Made by a program: the position numbers and the translations under genes | Source: Clostridia bacterium | Lineage (GTDB): Bacteria > Bacillota > Clostridia > Lachnospirales > Anaerotignaceae | Assembly (NCBI GenBank): GCA_900757025.1 | Contig: CAAEMG010000145.1 | Location: 1-7,512 of the forward strand | DNA length: 7,512 nucleotides | Direction of reading: 5' to 3' | The notes under the pieces: generated by a model | Seen by the model: the letters and a program-made list of their open reading frames with translations, nothing else | Told to the model about the DNA's origin: nothing | Database searches by the model: none | Shown here: positions 1 to 5,861 of the stretch, piece by piece | How positions within the stretch are numbered: the stretch's first letter is position 1 | Layout: every line of letters begins with the position of its first letter

Positions 1-279
1 AAGTACAACTTCTTTGTAATTATCCCAGAAAGCTGCAAAGCCACCGGAAGTTGCTACTTTTCCTGCTGCCAATTCTTTTTTACGCATTCTTACTCCTCTA
101 ATTATAAGCATAATGCTTAATATAAGAAGGCAAGTACCCCAGAAGAACGGCATAAATCTGTTTGTAAGCGGTGTTGCGCCAAGTCCTGTAAACGGCTGAA
201 TCTGAGTTGTAAAAAACAGATACAAAACAGCGATAACCGTAAGAACTATGCCCGGCACCAATTCTTTTTTATACTGCAT
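1..279 (-). CDS. TctB-like small membrane subunit of a tripartite tricarboxylate transporter (partial, N-terminal 93 residues)
   Basis: This gene runs off the left edge of the window and is not in the longer-ORF set; I translated it by hand. The start MQYKKELVPG is an ATG at 277-279 with an ideal AAGGAGG 5 nt upstream (285-291). The visible 93 residues hold two hydrophobic segments, about residues 9-23 and 46-60, separated by a polar stretch (TTQIQPFTGLGATPLTNRF) and followed by a basic cytoplasmic-looking RGVRMRKKE. A short protein starting with a helix, a loop and a second helix resembles TctB, the four-helix small subunit of TTT transporters, which works in the inner membrane with the large TctA channel subunit and the solute-binding protein TctC. 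TctA/TctC genes would be expected just beyond the edge. It lies 77 bp downstream of the 2-hydroxyacid dehydrogenase gene, with a promoter candidate in the gap. The family call rests on topology and general resemblance, so it is moderate. Confidence 0.6.
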   Translation of the reverse strand, partial: MQYKKELVPGIVLTVIAVLYLFFTTQIQPFTGLGATPLTNRFMPFFWGTCLLILSIMLIIRGVRMRKKELAAGKVATSGGFAAFWDNYKEVVL

Positions 280-320
280 ATGGTCCTCCTTGAAATAAAC
301 ATATAATACCTTATTTTGAC

Positions 321-349
321 ATTATATAGCAAAATAATCAAATGTTCAA
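321..349 (-). promoter_or_regulatory. Predicted sigma-70-type promoter for the transporter genes
   Basis: On the minus strand a -35 TTGAAC (344-349) and a perfect -10 TATAAT (321-326) are separated by exactly 17 bp. The -35 starts about 8 nt after the stop codon of the upstream dehydrogenase gene, and transcription would start near 314, giving a leader of about 35 nt before the TctB-like ATG. This suggests that the transporter can be transcribed independently of the enzyme genes. No terminator hairpin is visible between the two genes, so read-through is also likely. Confidence 0.55.
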
Positions 350-356
350 TTATTTT

Positions 357-1346
357 TTATTTGCCACTCCATCTTGGGTGTTCATAAACCTTAGGATCTG
401 CTACATAAGGCCATTTTTCTCCTCTGAGAACTGCAAGACAACCGTCTACGCACATATTAGCCATTTTAATAACAGCTTCTCTTGTCTGTGCTGCTGAGTG
501 AGGGCTTATGATAACATTTGGGCAAGTAAGTATTTCATCATCAGGATGTGGAGGTTCATGCCAGAATACATCAAGGCCTGCTCCTGCAATAGTTCCTGCC
601 TTAAGAGCCGCACAAAGGTCAGGTTCATTAATGATTTCGCCACGACCACAGTTAATAATAATTGCTGTTTTCTTCATCATGTTAAGTTCTTTTGCTGTAA
701 TCATGTTACGTGTTGCATCAACTAAAGGCATCTGAATGTTAATGATGTCGCAAGTACGAAGAGCTTCTTCCAAAGTAGCTGCATATTCATATCCCATGCC
801 CTCTACCTGTTCTTTTGTAAAGAATGGGTCATAGCCAACTACGTGCATACCAACGCCTGCACAAAGCTTAGCTACGATAGCACCGATTTTTCCAAGACCT
901 ACAATGGCAACTCTCTTTTCTTCAAATTCAAATGCTTTTTTAGCATCTCTTATCTGCCAGTTGCCTTTAACCATTTCGTTCTGACCTTCAACAATATTTT
1001 TGCTTAAAGCAAGCATAAGTGTTAAAGCGTGTTCAGCAACACTACGGTTATTTGCACCAGGTGTTATAACAACAGGAATACCAAGTTCTGTTGCTTTTTT
1101 AACATCAACGCTGTCATAGCCTATACCTGTACGGCCGATAACTTTTAAGTTAGGGCTGTTTTCGATAGCGTGTGCATCGCATTTTGCAATACGAACGATA
1201 AGTGCGTCCGCATCCTGCATTTCATCAAGGTAGTTATTTGGGTCCTGATTATCAGCTACATAAATATTAACATCATTATTTGTATCTGCTTTTAATTTTT
1301 CAATTCCTTCAGGACAAATCGCCTGTGTCATTACAAATTTAACCAT
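357..1346 (-). CDS. D-isomer-specific 2-hydroxyacid dehydrogenase (NAD-dependent, phosphoglycerate-dehydrogenase-like)
   Basis: This 329-residue cytoplasmic oxidoreductase would interconvert a (usually D/R) 2-hydroxy acid and its 2-keto acid with NAD(H). It has the family's split catalytic domain around a Rossmann fold. A substrate-loop motif GRTGIGYDSVD lies at 71-81, and the dinucleotide motif GLGKIG at 150-155 is followed by the ribose-binding acid D173 in GYDP. The catalytic triad is complete: R235 (NCGRGE), E264 (HEPP) and H283 (SPHSAAQT). The length is typical of short family members, with no C-terminal ACT domain, so it is not a full serine-pathway SerA. The ATG is preceded by GGGAGG at 1360-1365 with a rather long 13-nt gap, and an in-frame stop three codons upstream fixes the start. 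It follows the aldolase gene after a 154-nt spacer that holds a structured element. The family is certain; the substrate (hydroxypyruvate, lactate-like, sulfolactate or other) is unknown. Confidence 0.9.
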   Translation of the reverse strand: MVKFVMTQAICPEGIEKLKADTNNDVNIYVADNQDPNNYLDEMQDADALIVRIAKCDAHAIENSPNLKVIGRTGIGYDSVDVKKATELGIPVVITPGANNRSVAEHALTLMLALSKNIVEGQNEMVKGNWQIRDAKKAFEFEEKRVAIVGLGKIGAIVAKLCAGVGMHVVGYDPFFTKEQVEGMGYEYAATLEEALRTCDIINIQMPLVDATRNMITAKELNMMKKTAIIINCGRGEIINEPDLCAALKAGTIAGAGLDVFWHEPPHPDDEILTCPNVIISPHSAAQTREAVIKMANMCVDGCLAVLRGEKWPYVADPKVYEHPRWSGK

Positions 1347-1384
1347 AATATTTTAAAAACCTCCCGATAATTCCGAGTTTATAT

Positions 1385-1486
1385 CAAGAAGGAAAAGCAA
1401 CTACTCTATGCCCAAAGATAGGGGAAATGGAAGCTTTGGAACAGAATAGTCTGCCTATAAAGCAAACAGCTGCTTTATCCTTCTTG
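1385..1486 (-). ncRNA. Candidate structured RNA element in the leader of the 2-hydroxyacid dehydrogenase gene
   Basis: Read on the minus (transcribed) strand, this segment folds by hand into a three-way junction. P1 pairs CAAGAAGGA-u-AAAGCA (1486-1471) with UGCUUUUCCUUCUUG (1399-1385): 15 bp with one bulged U. P2 pairs CUGUUU (1469-1464) with AGGCAG (1456-1451) over a 7-nt loop. P3 pairs ACUAUUCU (1450-1443) with AGAGUAGU (1407-1400), and continues after an internal loop as CCAAAG/CUUUGG (1439-1434 with 1417-1412). Only one nucleotide is unpaired at the junction. Three G-U pairs (in P2 and P3) become A-C mismatches on the plus strand, which favours the minus-strand RNA. An alternative hairpin AUAAAGCA/UGCUUUAU (1478-1471 with 1464-1457) would disrupt both P1 and P2. 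There is no U-tract, so it is not a terminator. It ends about 19 nt before the ribosome binding site. I recognise no known riboswitch core. It could instead be an RNA processing or stabilising stem, or a palindromic intergenic repeat. Confidence 0.45.
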
Positions 1487-1500
1487 TATTTAAAAATTAA

Positions 1501-2409
1501 TTAGTTCAAGCCGTTTTCTTTGTCAACGGCAAGAGCTTTCTTGAGTGCTTCCATACCTTCTTCAGATACGCTGCAGAATGGTCTTCTGCATTTGCCAACA
1601 TTGTTGCCCAAAAGAGCAGCAGCTGTTTTAACGATTGTGTTAGGGTTACCGTATTTGAAGCATGAACGGAAGTTTGCAATAGCATCCTGTGCTTTCTGAG
1701 CTGCTTCAATATCGCCTTTTACGAAGTTTTTGTAGATAGCAACCATGTTGTTAGGGTAAACATTTGAGCAGCCTGCGATACCGCCTAATGCACCGGCCTG
1801 TAAAGCACGAAGTATAAGGCTGTCGTTACCGGAAAGAATTGAAAGTCCAAGTCTTTCGCCTATTTCAATGTAAGCTGAAAGAACTTCCCATTTACCGCTT
1901 GAATCTTTTGCACCAACAACATTAGGGCAAGCTTTTGCAATTCTTTCAACTGTTTCAGGCTCAATGTTGCAAGCTGTTCTCATAGGAATGTTGTAAAGAA
2001 CGATTGGAAGGTCAACTGCTTCTGAAACTGCTTTATAGTGTTCGAAAAGTTCGTCCTGAGAAATAGCTGCGAAGTAAGGTGTTATAATTGAAAGAATATC
2101 AGCACCGGCTTCTTTTGCTCTCTTTGAAAGAGCGATTGTATCTTTTGTTGTTATGCAGCCTGTACCTGCGTATACAGGAACTCTGCCCTTTGTTTCGTCT
2201 ACAACTACTTTTAAGATTTCGATTTTTTCATCATCGCTTAATGCGTATGCTTCGCCGTTTGTACCAAATGGGAATATACCGCCAACGCCTGCTTCAACAA
2301 GACGGTTTACCTGATGTCTTAATTCATCAAAGTTAATGCTTTCATCTTCATAAAATGGTGTAAGTATAGGTGTAATAATTCCGCCGATTCTTGGTTCTCT
2401 TTTTTCCAT
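1501..2409 (-). CDS. DapA/NanA-family Schiff-base aldolase (dihydrodipicolinate synthase-like)
   Basis: This 302-residue TIM-barrel enzyme belongs to the N-acetylneuraminate lyase/dihydrodipicolinate synthase family, which forms a lysine Schiff base with pyruvate or a 2-keto acid and makes or breaks a C-C bond. The catalytic lysine is K168 in GAKDSSG, the family tyrosine is Y139 in LYNIPMRT with carboxylate-binding R144, and the pyruvate-carboxylate loop is GTNGE (49-53). Compared with true E. coli DapA, the second threonine of GTTGE is N51, and the second tyrosine of the PYY motif (Tyr107 in E. coli) is F113 (PYF, 111-113). Those changes, plus a setting among dehydrogenases and a transporter rather than lysine genes, argue for a catabolic aldolase rather than lysine synthesis. 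The ATG has AAGGGAG (2420-2426) 10 nt upstream. It follows the alcohol dehydrogenase gene by 56 nt with no terminator, so they are probably co-transcribed. Its keto-acid substrate is unknown. Confidence 0.88.
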   Translation of the reverse strand: MEKREPRIGGIITPILTPFYEDESINFDELRHQVNRLVEAGVGGIFPFGTNGEAYALSDDEKIEILKVVVDETKGRVPVYAGTGCITTKDTIALSKRAKEAGADILSIITPYFAAISQDELFEHYKAVSEAVDLPIVLYNIPMRTACNIEPETVERIAKACPNVVGAKDSSGKWEVLSAYIEIGERLGLSILSGNDSLILRALQAGALGGIAGCSNVYPNNMVAIYKNFVKGDIEAAQKAQDAIANFRSCFKYGNPNTIVKTAAALLGNNVGKCRRPFCSVSEEGMEALKKALAVDKENGLN

Positions 2410-2465
2410 AATAATTAATCTCCCTTATTAATAATGTTTTATATTTTTTTCGTTAATATTTCTTC

Positions 2466-3623
2466 TTATTTTAATACCTTTAAGTAAAGGCTGCGGATAT
2501 CGTCAAGGCTAAGTTCTTTCATGTTGTTTACAAGAAGTCTTGTCTGTTTGCTTCCGGCATCAACAAGGAAATCGATATCTTCCGGTTTTACGCCATACTG
2601 TTTAAGGTCTGTAGGAATGTTTGTAACCTTAACTATGTCTACGATTTCATCAATAACGTGCTGTGCTTTTTCTGCAACTGTTTTGTTTGCCATTTCTGGG
2701 CAGATAGCATCACATAAAATTGCAAGTCTGTCTTCGCAGGCATCTTTGTTAAATTCCATTACATGAGCAAAAAGAATTGCATTTGAAACACCGTGTGCAA
2801 TGTGGTATTTTCCGCCAAGAGGATATGAAAGAGCATGAACTGCTGTTGTACCGCTTGCTGTAATAGCAACGCCGCCGTAAAAAGCACCAAGCATCATATC
2901 GTTTTTAGCTGCTTTGTTGTCAGGATTGTTGTAAGCTTCTCTTATGTTTGCAAAGATAAGTTTTGCACCTGCCATTGCGTATGTATCGCTTAATGGTGTT
3001 GCTTTCTTTGATGTGAAACATTCAACTACGTGAGCAAGAGCATCAACGCCTGTTGCAGCAACGATAGCCTTTGGAAGTCTTGCAATCATTGCACCGTCAA
3101 GAATTACATAGTCTGAAATCATTTCATCGTTTACAATACCCTTCTTTGAGCTTTCTTCAGGGATAGCAACGATTGAGTTGCAAGTTGCTTCTGAACCTGT
3201 ACCGCAAGTTGAAGGAATCATAACTGTCTTAACCTGTTTCTTAGCGATTGTAGGATCTTTAAGAAGGTCCTTTATTGTGTAGTCAGCACCCTTTAATACA
3301 CAGCAAAGTTTTGCTGTATCCATAGCGCTGCCGCCGCCGATACCGATAATTAAATCACATTCTCTGTCGCCAAGTTCTTTAGCTACATTATCAACTACCT
3401 GCCAGCTTGGTTCAGGTGTTATATCGGAAATAACATCATATTTAAGACCTTCGCACTGATCAAGCTGATCTGTAAGAAGTTTTAAAAGTCCGTTAGCAAT
3501 AATTCCCTGGTCTGTAAAGATAACAGCCTTTTTAAAATTTTCCTTTGCTATAACTTCCTTTATCTTTTCAATACTTCCGTCTCCGGCATAAATGCAGCCT
3601 GGAATTTTTACCTGATAACTCAT
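2466..3623 (-). CDS. Iron-containing (group III) alcohol dehydrogenase
   Basis: This 385-residue cytoplasmic enzyme would reduce an aldehyde or oxidise an alcohol with NAD(P)H and a divalent metal, usually iron. The N-terminal nucleotide-binding half carries GGGSAMDTAK (residues 96-105), followed by PSTCGTGSE (138-145 region), a family hallmark. The metal ligands are all present: D194 and H198 in GVDALAH, H263 in AVHALSYPLGG and H277 in YHIAHG, spaced as in FucO. The start is taken as the ATG at 3621-3623, because GGAGG at 3633-3637 sits 9 nt upstream of it. A TTG three codons earlier (3630-3632) directly abuts that GGAGG and cannot be used with it. This is the first gene of the minus-strand operon, transcribed from the promoter at 3688-3716. 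Its place next to an aldolase suggests that it reduces the aldehyde product (inference). Family members include 1,2-propanediol, ethanol and lactaldehyde reductases, and the motifs do not discriminate among them. Confidence 0.92.
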   Translation of the reverse strand: MSYQVKIPGCIYAGDGSIEKIKEVIAKENFKKAVIFTDQGIIANGLLKLLTDQLDQCEGLKYDVISDITPEPSWQVVDNVAKELGDRECDLIIGIGGGSAMDTAKLCCVLKGADYTIKDLLKDPTIAKKQVKTVMIPSTCGTGSEATCNSIVAIPEESSKKGIVNDEMISDYVILDGAMIARLPKAIVAATGVDALAHVVECFTSKKATPLSDTYAMAGAKLIFANIREAYNNPDNKAAKNDMMLGAFYGGVAITASGTTAVHALSYPLGGKYHIAHGVSNAILFAHVMEFNKDACEDRLAILCDAICPEMANKTVAEKAQHVIDEIVDIVKVTNIPTDLKQYGVKPEDIDFLVDAGSKQTRLLVNNMKELSLDDIRSLYLKVLK

Positions 3624-3632
3624 TTTTAACAA

Positions 3633-3637
3633 CCTCC
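3633..3637 (-). promoter_or_regulatory. Ribosome binding site deciding the alcohol dehydrogenase start
   Basis: GGAGG on the minus strand lies 9 nt before the ATG at 3623 and 0 nt before the TTG at 3632. This spacing selects the ATG and a 385-residue product rather than the longer 388-residue reading. Confidence 0.8.
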
Positions 3638-3687
3638 ACTATATATATTTGCTAATAAATTGCTTTTTTTAACTTTTTTCTTGTCTT

Positions 3688-3716
3688 ATTCTACCAATGC
3701 AATCTAATGTATTCAA
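3688..3716 (-). promoter_or_regulatory. Predicted sigma-70-type promoter of the alcohol dehydrogenase/aldolase operon
   Basis: On the minus strand TTGAAT (3711-3716) and TAGAAT (3688-3693) are separated by exactly 17 bp. Transcription would begin near 3681, leaving a leader of about 58 nt before the ATG. I saw no -24/-12 (GG-N10-GC type) sigma-54 promoter in this intergenic region. The repeats at 3725-3811 lie directly upstream of the -35, where an activator or repressor could act. Confidence 0.55.
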
Positions 3717-3724
3717 TATATTTT

Positions 3725-3787
3725 TACGCTTTTTGTGTTACATTTTGAAACATTTACATTGTTTTCAGTAAAAATACTACGCTTTTT
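3725..3787. repeat. Direct repeats TACGCTTTTT upstream of the operon promoter (candidate regulator sites)
   Basis: Two identical 10-bp copies of TACGCTTTTT occur at 3725-3734 and 3778-3787, 53 bp apart, or about five helical turns. Relative to the predicted minus-strand start they lie near -50 and -100, on the same DNA face, a typical arrangement for paired activator sites. The DNA between them contains an imperfect dyad, GTTACATTTTGAAAC (3737-3751, arms GTTnCA/TGnAAC). A second dyad, GTTGA-N7-TCAAC, lies just beyond at 3795-3811. The likely binder is the divergently encoded Fis-type HTH regulator, but this AT-rich DNA yields chance repeats easily. Confidence 0.35.
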
Positions 3788-3898
3788 ATATTCTGTTGAG
3801 AAATATTCAACCGTTCCATTTTGTTACTTTTTTCCACTCAAACTGTAAATTTCGACTTGTTTTTGAATATTTTTTTCATTATTGTTCAAAATAAGTTG

Positions 3899-3927
3899 TT
3901 GCTATTTATCTTTGCGCACTATATAAT
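3899..3927 (+). promoter_or_regulatory. Predicted sigma-70-type promoter of the PrpR-like regulator gene
   Basis: TTGCTA (3899-3904) and a perfect TATAAT (3922-3927) are separated by 17 bp. Transcription would start near 3934, about 28 nt before the ATG at 3962. Because the promoter lies downstream of the in-frame ATG at 3821, it also argues against the longer N-terminal reading of the regulator. Confidence 0.6.
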
Positions 3928-3961
3928 GTCCATATATGAAACATTTAAGGAGTGTTACAAC

Positions 3962-5752
3962 ATGGAACGCATACGAATTCTTGGAGTCGCACCCTATGAG
4001 GGGCTGCGCTCTCTTATGTTAAAAATTGCCGCCGAAAATTATCCTCAAATAGATTTGGATGTTGTTGTTGGGGATTCTCAAAAAGGCGTTGAAGTTATAC
4101 AGAATAAATTTCATTCTGAATATGACGTTATTATTTCACGTGGCGGAACGGCAGAAATTCTGCGCAAAGAACTTTCCCTTCCGGTTATAGAAATAAAAAT
4201 TATGGAATATGACATTTTAAGAGCAATTCATCTTGCCGACAGTTTTTCTACAAAACACGCTCTTGTCGGTCTTAAAAGTCTTACAAGAAATGCAGATATG
4301 CTTTCCGACTTAACATCTCTGCATTTAAAAACATTTACCATAAACGACCACAGCGATATAATGGATACTTTAAACATTGTAAGCAGTCAAGGCTATGAGG
4401 CAGTAATATCCGACAACGGAACAAGTATTATAGCAAAACAGATGGGGCTTAACACAATACTTATTACATCAGGACCGGAAGGCGTAATGAACGCATTTGA
4501 CGATGCCATATTGTTAATCCAAAATATGCGCCGTCTACAGATTGAAAATCACTTTTTAAAAGAAATAATAAGTTTTCAGTCGGCAGATACCGTTGTTTTT
4601 GATGCAGATAAACAGCTCTATTTTACTACAATGAATCCGGAAGAATCTCTGACAGTACTTAAAATGCTTGTAAACGAAATAGACAACTGTCCTCAAGATG
4701 CTCCAAGCCGTATAGCAAAATCCTTAAACGGAACTTTGTATAATATAAAGGCAAGAAAATTTTTTGTGGACTCAAAGCTTTTTACTACATTTTATGTATC
4801 AAAAAGCAAAACCCCTATTTCTTCAAGCCGTTTGGGCATTACATACAAAACAAAACAGGAAGTTCTTAAAGCCTTTAACAGCGATTTTTACAGCGTTACC
4901 GGAATGCTTCTTGCTTTTGAACGTGATATAGACCTTCTTAATAAATCAAATCAGCCGATTATGCTTTTGGGAGAAGACGGCGTAGGAAAAGAACAAATTG
5001 CGGGAATTATATATACAAGAGGGCCTTTATGCAACCACCCTCTCATTTCCATAAACTGTGGTCTTTTAAACGAAAAAACATGGGATTATCTTTTAAGCAG
5101 CCATAACTCACCTTTTGCACAGGAAAAAACAACAATTTATCTTTCGCATATGGCAGATTCCACGCCCGAAAACAGAACTCTTCTTTTAGGCGCATTAAAA
5201 GGAATGGACGTATGCAAAAGAAACAGAGTTATTCTTTCATGTATAGTTGACAACAACGAACCTCTTTCAGACTCTGTTATGACATTCATAGACTCTCTCA
5301 GCTGTCTTAAACTTGCCCTTCCTCCTCTTAAAGAGCTGACAGACAGAATACCGGCTATGATTTCTCTCTATTTTAATCAGCTTAACGCTTCCCAAGCAAG
5401 CGATACAATAGGAATGGAACCGGCAGCAATAGAGCTTATGCAGAAATTCCCATGGCCGCATAACTACCTTCAGATGAAACGTGTACTTCAAGAACTTGCA
5501 ACAATTTCGCCAACTCCTATAATATCTCTTGAAACCGTTCAGCGTGTGCTCCGGCTTGAAAACACCTCGCCTATAGTGCGAAACAACAGCAATTCCGATG
5601 CACCGCACAGATTTGACTTAAACAGAACACTTGAAGAAATGGAAATAGAAATAATACACAGAGTAATAAAAGAATGTGGCGATAACTACACCGCTGCGGC
5701 AAAACGCCTTGGAATAAGCCGAACAACATTATGGCGTTTCCTAAATAAATAA
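3962..5752 (+). CDS. PrpR_N-domain transcriptional regulator with degenerate AAA+ domain and Fis-type HTH
   Basis: This 596-residue regulator is encoded divergently from the enzyme operon that it probably controls. Residues about 3-190 match the PrpR N-terminal sensor domain (start RILGVAPYEGLRSLM, with ISRGGTAEILRK at 58-69), which in PrpR senses a propionate-catabolism intermediate. A short helical linker (about 189-204) leads to a PAS-like segment (about 205-320). The AAA+ region (about 330-535) retains Walker A GEDGVGKE (337-344), but GAFTGA is absent, the GTLFLDE Walker B site reads TTIYLSHM (390-397), and the GNVREL motif is altered (WPHNYLQMKR). A Fis-type HTH closes the protein (AAAKRLGISRTTLWRFL, 578-594). 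Loss of GAFTGA and the acidic Walker B pair means it should not remodel sigma-54 holoenzyme, so TyrR-like action at sigma-70 promoters is more likely. The start is chosen at ATG 3962 because AAGGAG (3947-3952) is 9 nt upstream; an in-frame extension to 3821 begins with unrelated hydrophobic sequence upstream of the promoter. Confidence 0.85.
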   Translation: MERIRILGVAPYEGLRSLMLKIAAENYPQIDLDVVVGDSQKGVEVIQNKFHSEYDVIISRGGTAEILRKELSLPVIEIKIMEYDILRAIHLADSFSTKHALVGLKSLTRNADMLSDLTSLHLKTFTINDHSDIMDTLNIVSSQGYEAVISDNGTSIIAKQMGLNTILITSGPEGVMNAFDDAILLIQNMRRLQIENHFLKEIISFQSADTVVFDADKQLYFTTMNPEESLTVLKMLVNEIDNCPQDAPSRIAKSLNGTLYNIKARKFFVDSKLFTTFYVSKSKTPISSSRLGITYKTKQEVLKAFNSDFYSVTGMLLAFERDIDLLNKSNQPIMLLGEDGVGKEQIAGIIYTRGPLCNHPLISINCGLLNEKTWDYLLSSHNSPFAQEKTTIYLSHMADSTPENRTLLLGALKGMDVCKRNRVILSCIVDNNEPLSDSVMTFIDSLSCLKLALPPLKELTDRIPAMISLYFNQLNASQASDTIGMEPAAIELMQKFPWPHNYLQMKRVLQELATISPTPIISLETVQRVLRLENTSPIVRNNSNSDAPHRFDLNRTLEEMEIEIIHRVIKECGDNYTAAAKRLGISRTTLWRFLNK

Positions 5753-5762
5753 AATATAAATT

Positions 5763-5794
5763 AAGGCTGACGAAAAATTCGACAGCCTTTTTAT
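5763..5794 (+). terminator. Intrinsic terminator of the PrpR-like regulator gene
   Basis: AAGGCTG (5763-5769) pairs with CAGCCTT (5783-5789). After one A-A mismatch the stem continues as CGAA/TTCG around a 3-nt A loop, followed by a T-rich run ending near 5794. It starts 10 nt after the stop codon. Confidence 0.85.
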
Positions 5795-5821
5795 TATACA
5801 AAAAATAAATATAATCATAAC

Positions 5822-5854
5822 AAAAAAAACAGATGCCAAAAGCACCTGTTTTTT
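5822..5854 (-). terminator. Intrinsic terminator of the Ldh_2-family dehydrogenase gene
   Basis: On the minus strand AAACAGGTGC (5851-5842) pairs with GCATCTGTTT (5836-5827), including one G-U pair, over a 5-nt loop. The following A8 on the plus strand (5822-5829) gives the U-tract. The hairpin starts 10 nt past the stop codon of the dehydrogenase. It also has T residues on its other side, so it may stop transcription from both directions between the two convergent genes. Confidence 0.8.
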
Positions 5855-5861
5855 CAATCAC

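Noticed and set aside
498..735. Two overlapping plus-strand reading frames of about 75 codons.
   Set aside because: They lie antisense inside the well-supported hydroxyacid dehydrogenase gene and show no recognisable family or ribosome binding site.
357..1346. Assignment as serA (phosphoglycerate dehydrogenase) or slcC (sulfolactate dehydrogenase).
   Set aside because: There is no ACT domain and no serine-pathway neighbour, and the sulfolactate link rests only on family and context analogy.
1457..1478. The ATAAAGCA/TGCTTTAT hairpin as an intrinsic terminator after the aldolase gene.
   Set aside because: The stem is AT-rich and is followed by AGGCAG rather than a U-tract on the transcribed strand.
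1501..2409. Assignment as dapA of lysine biosynthesis.
   Set aside because: Two active-site positions differ and the neighbours are catabolic enzymes and a transporter; no gene symbol is given.
3624..3632. TTG start giving three extra residues on the alcohol dehydrogenase.
   Set aside because: The GGAGG directly abuts this TTG, leaving no spacing; the ATG at 3621-3623 has an ideal 9-nt gap.
3821..3961. An in-frame 47-residue N-terminal extension of the PrpR-like regulator, which would look like a membrane segment.
   Set aside because: It has no ribosome binding site, lies across and upstream of the predicted promoter (3899-3927), and the sensor domain begins properly at ATG 3962 behind AAGGAG.
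3633..3961. A sigma-54 promoter or a TyrR box (TGTAAA-N6-TTTACA), expected if the regulator were a standard family member.
   Set aside because: No GG-N10-GC type -24/-12 element was found, and TGTAAA near 3755 on the minus strand has no TTTACA partner at the required spacing.
5267..5861. Two minus-strand reading frames antisense to the end of the regulator and running through the terminators.
   Set aside because: Their translations show no family features, they overlap a strong coding region, and the second spans both terminator hairpins.
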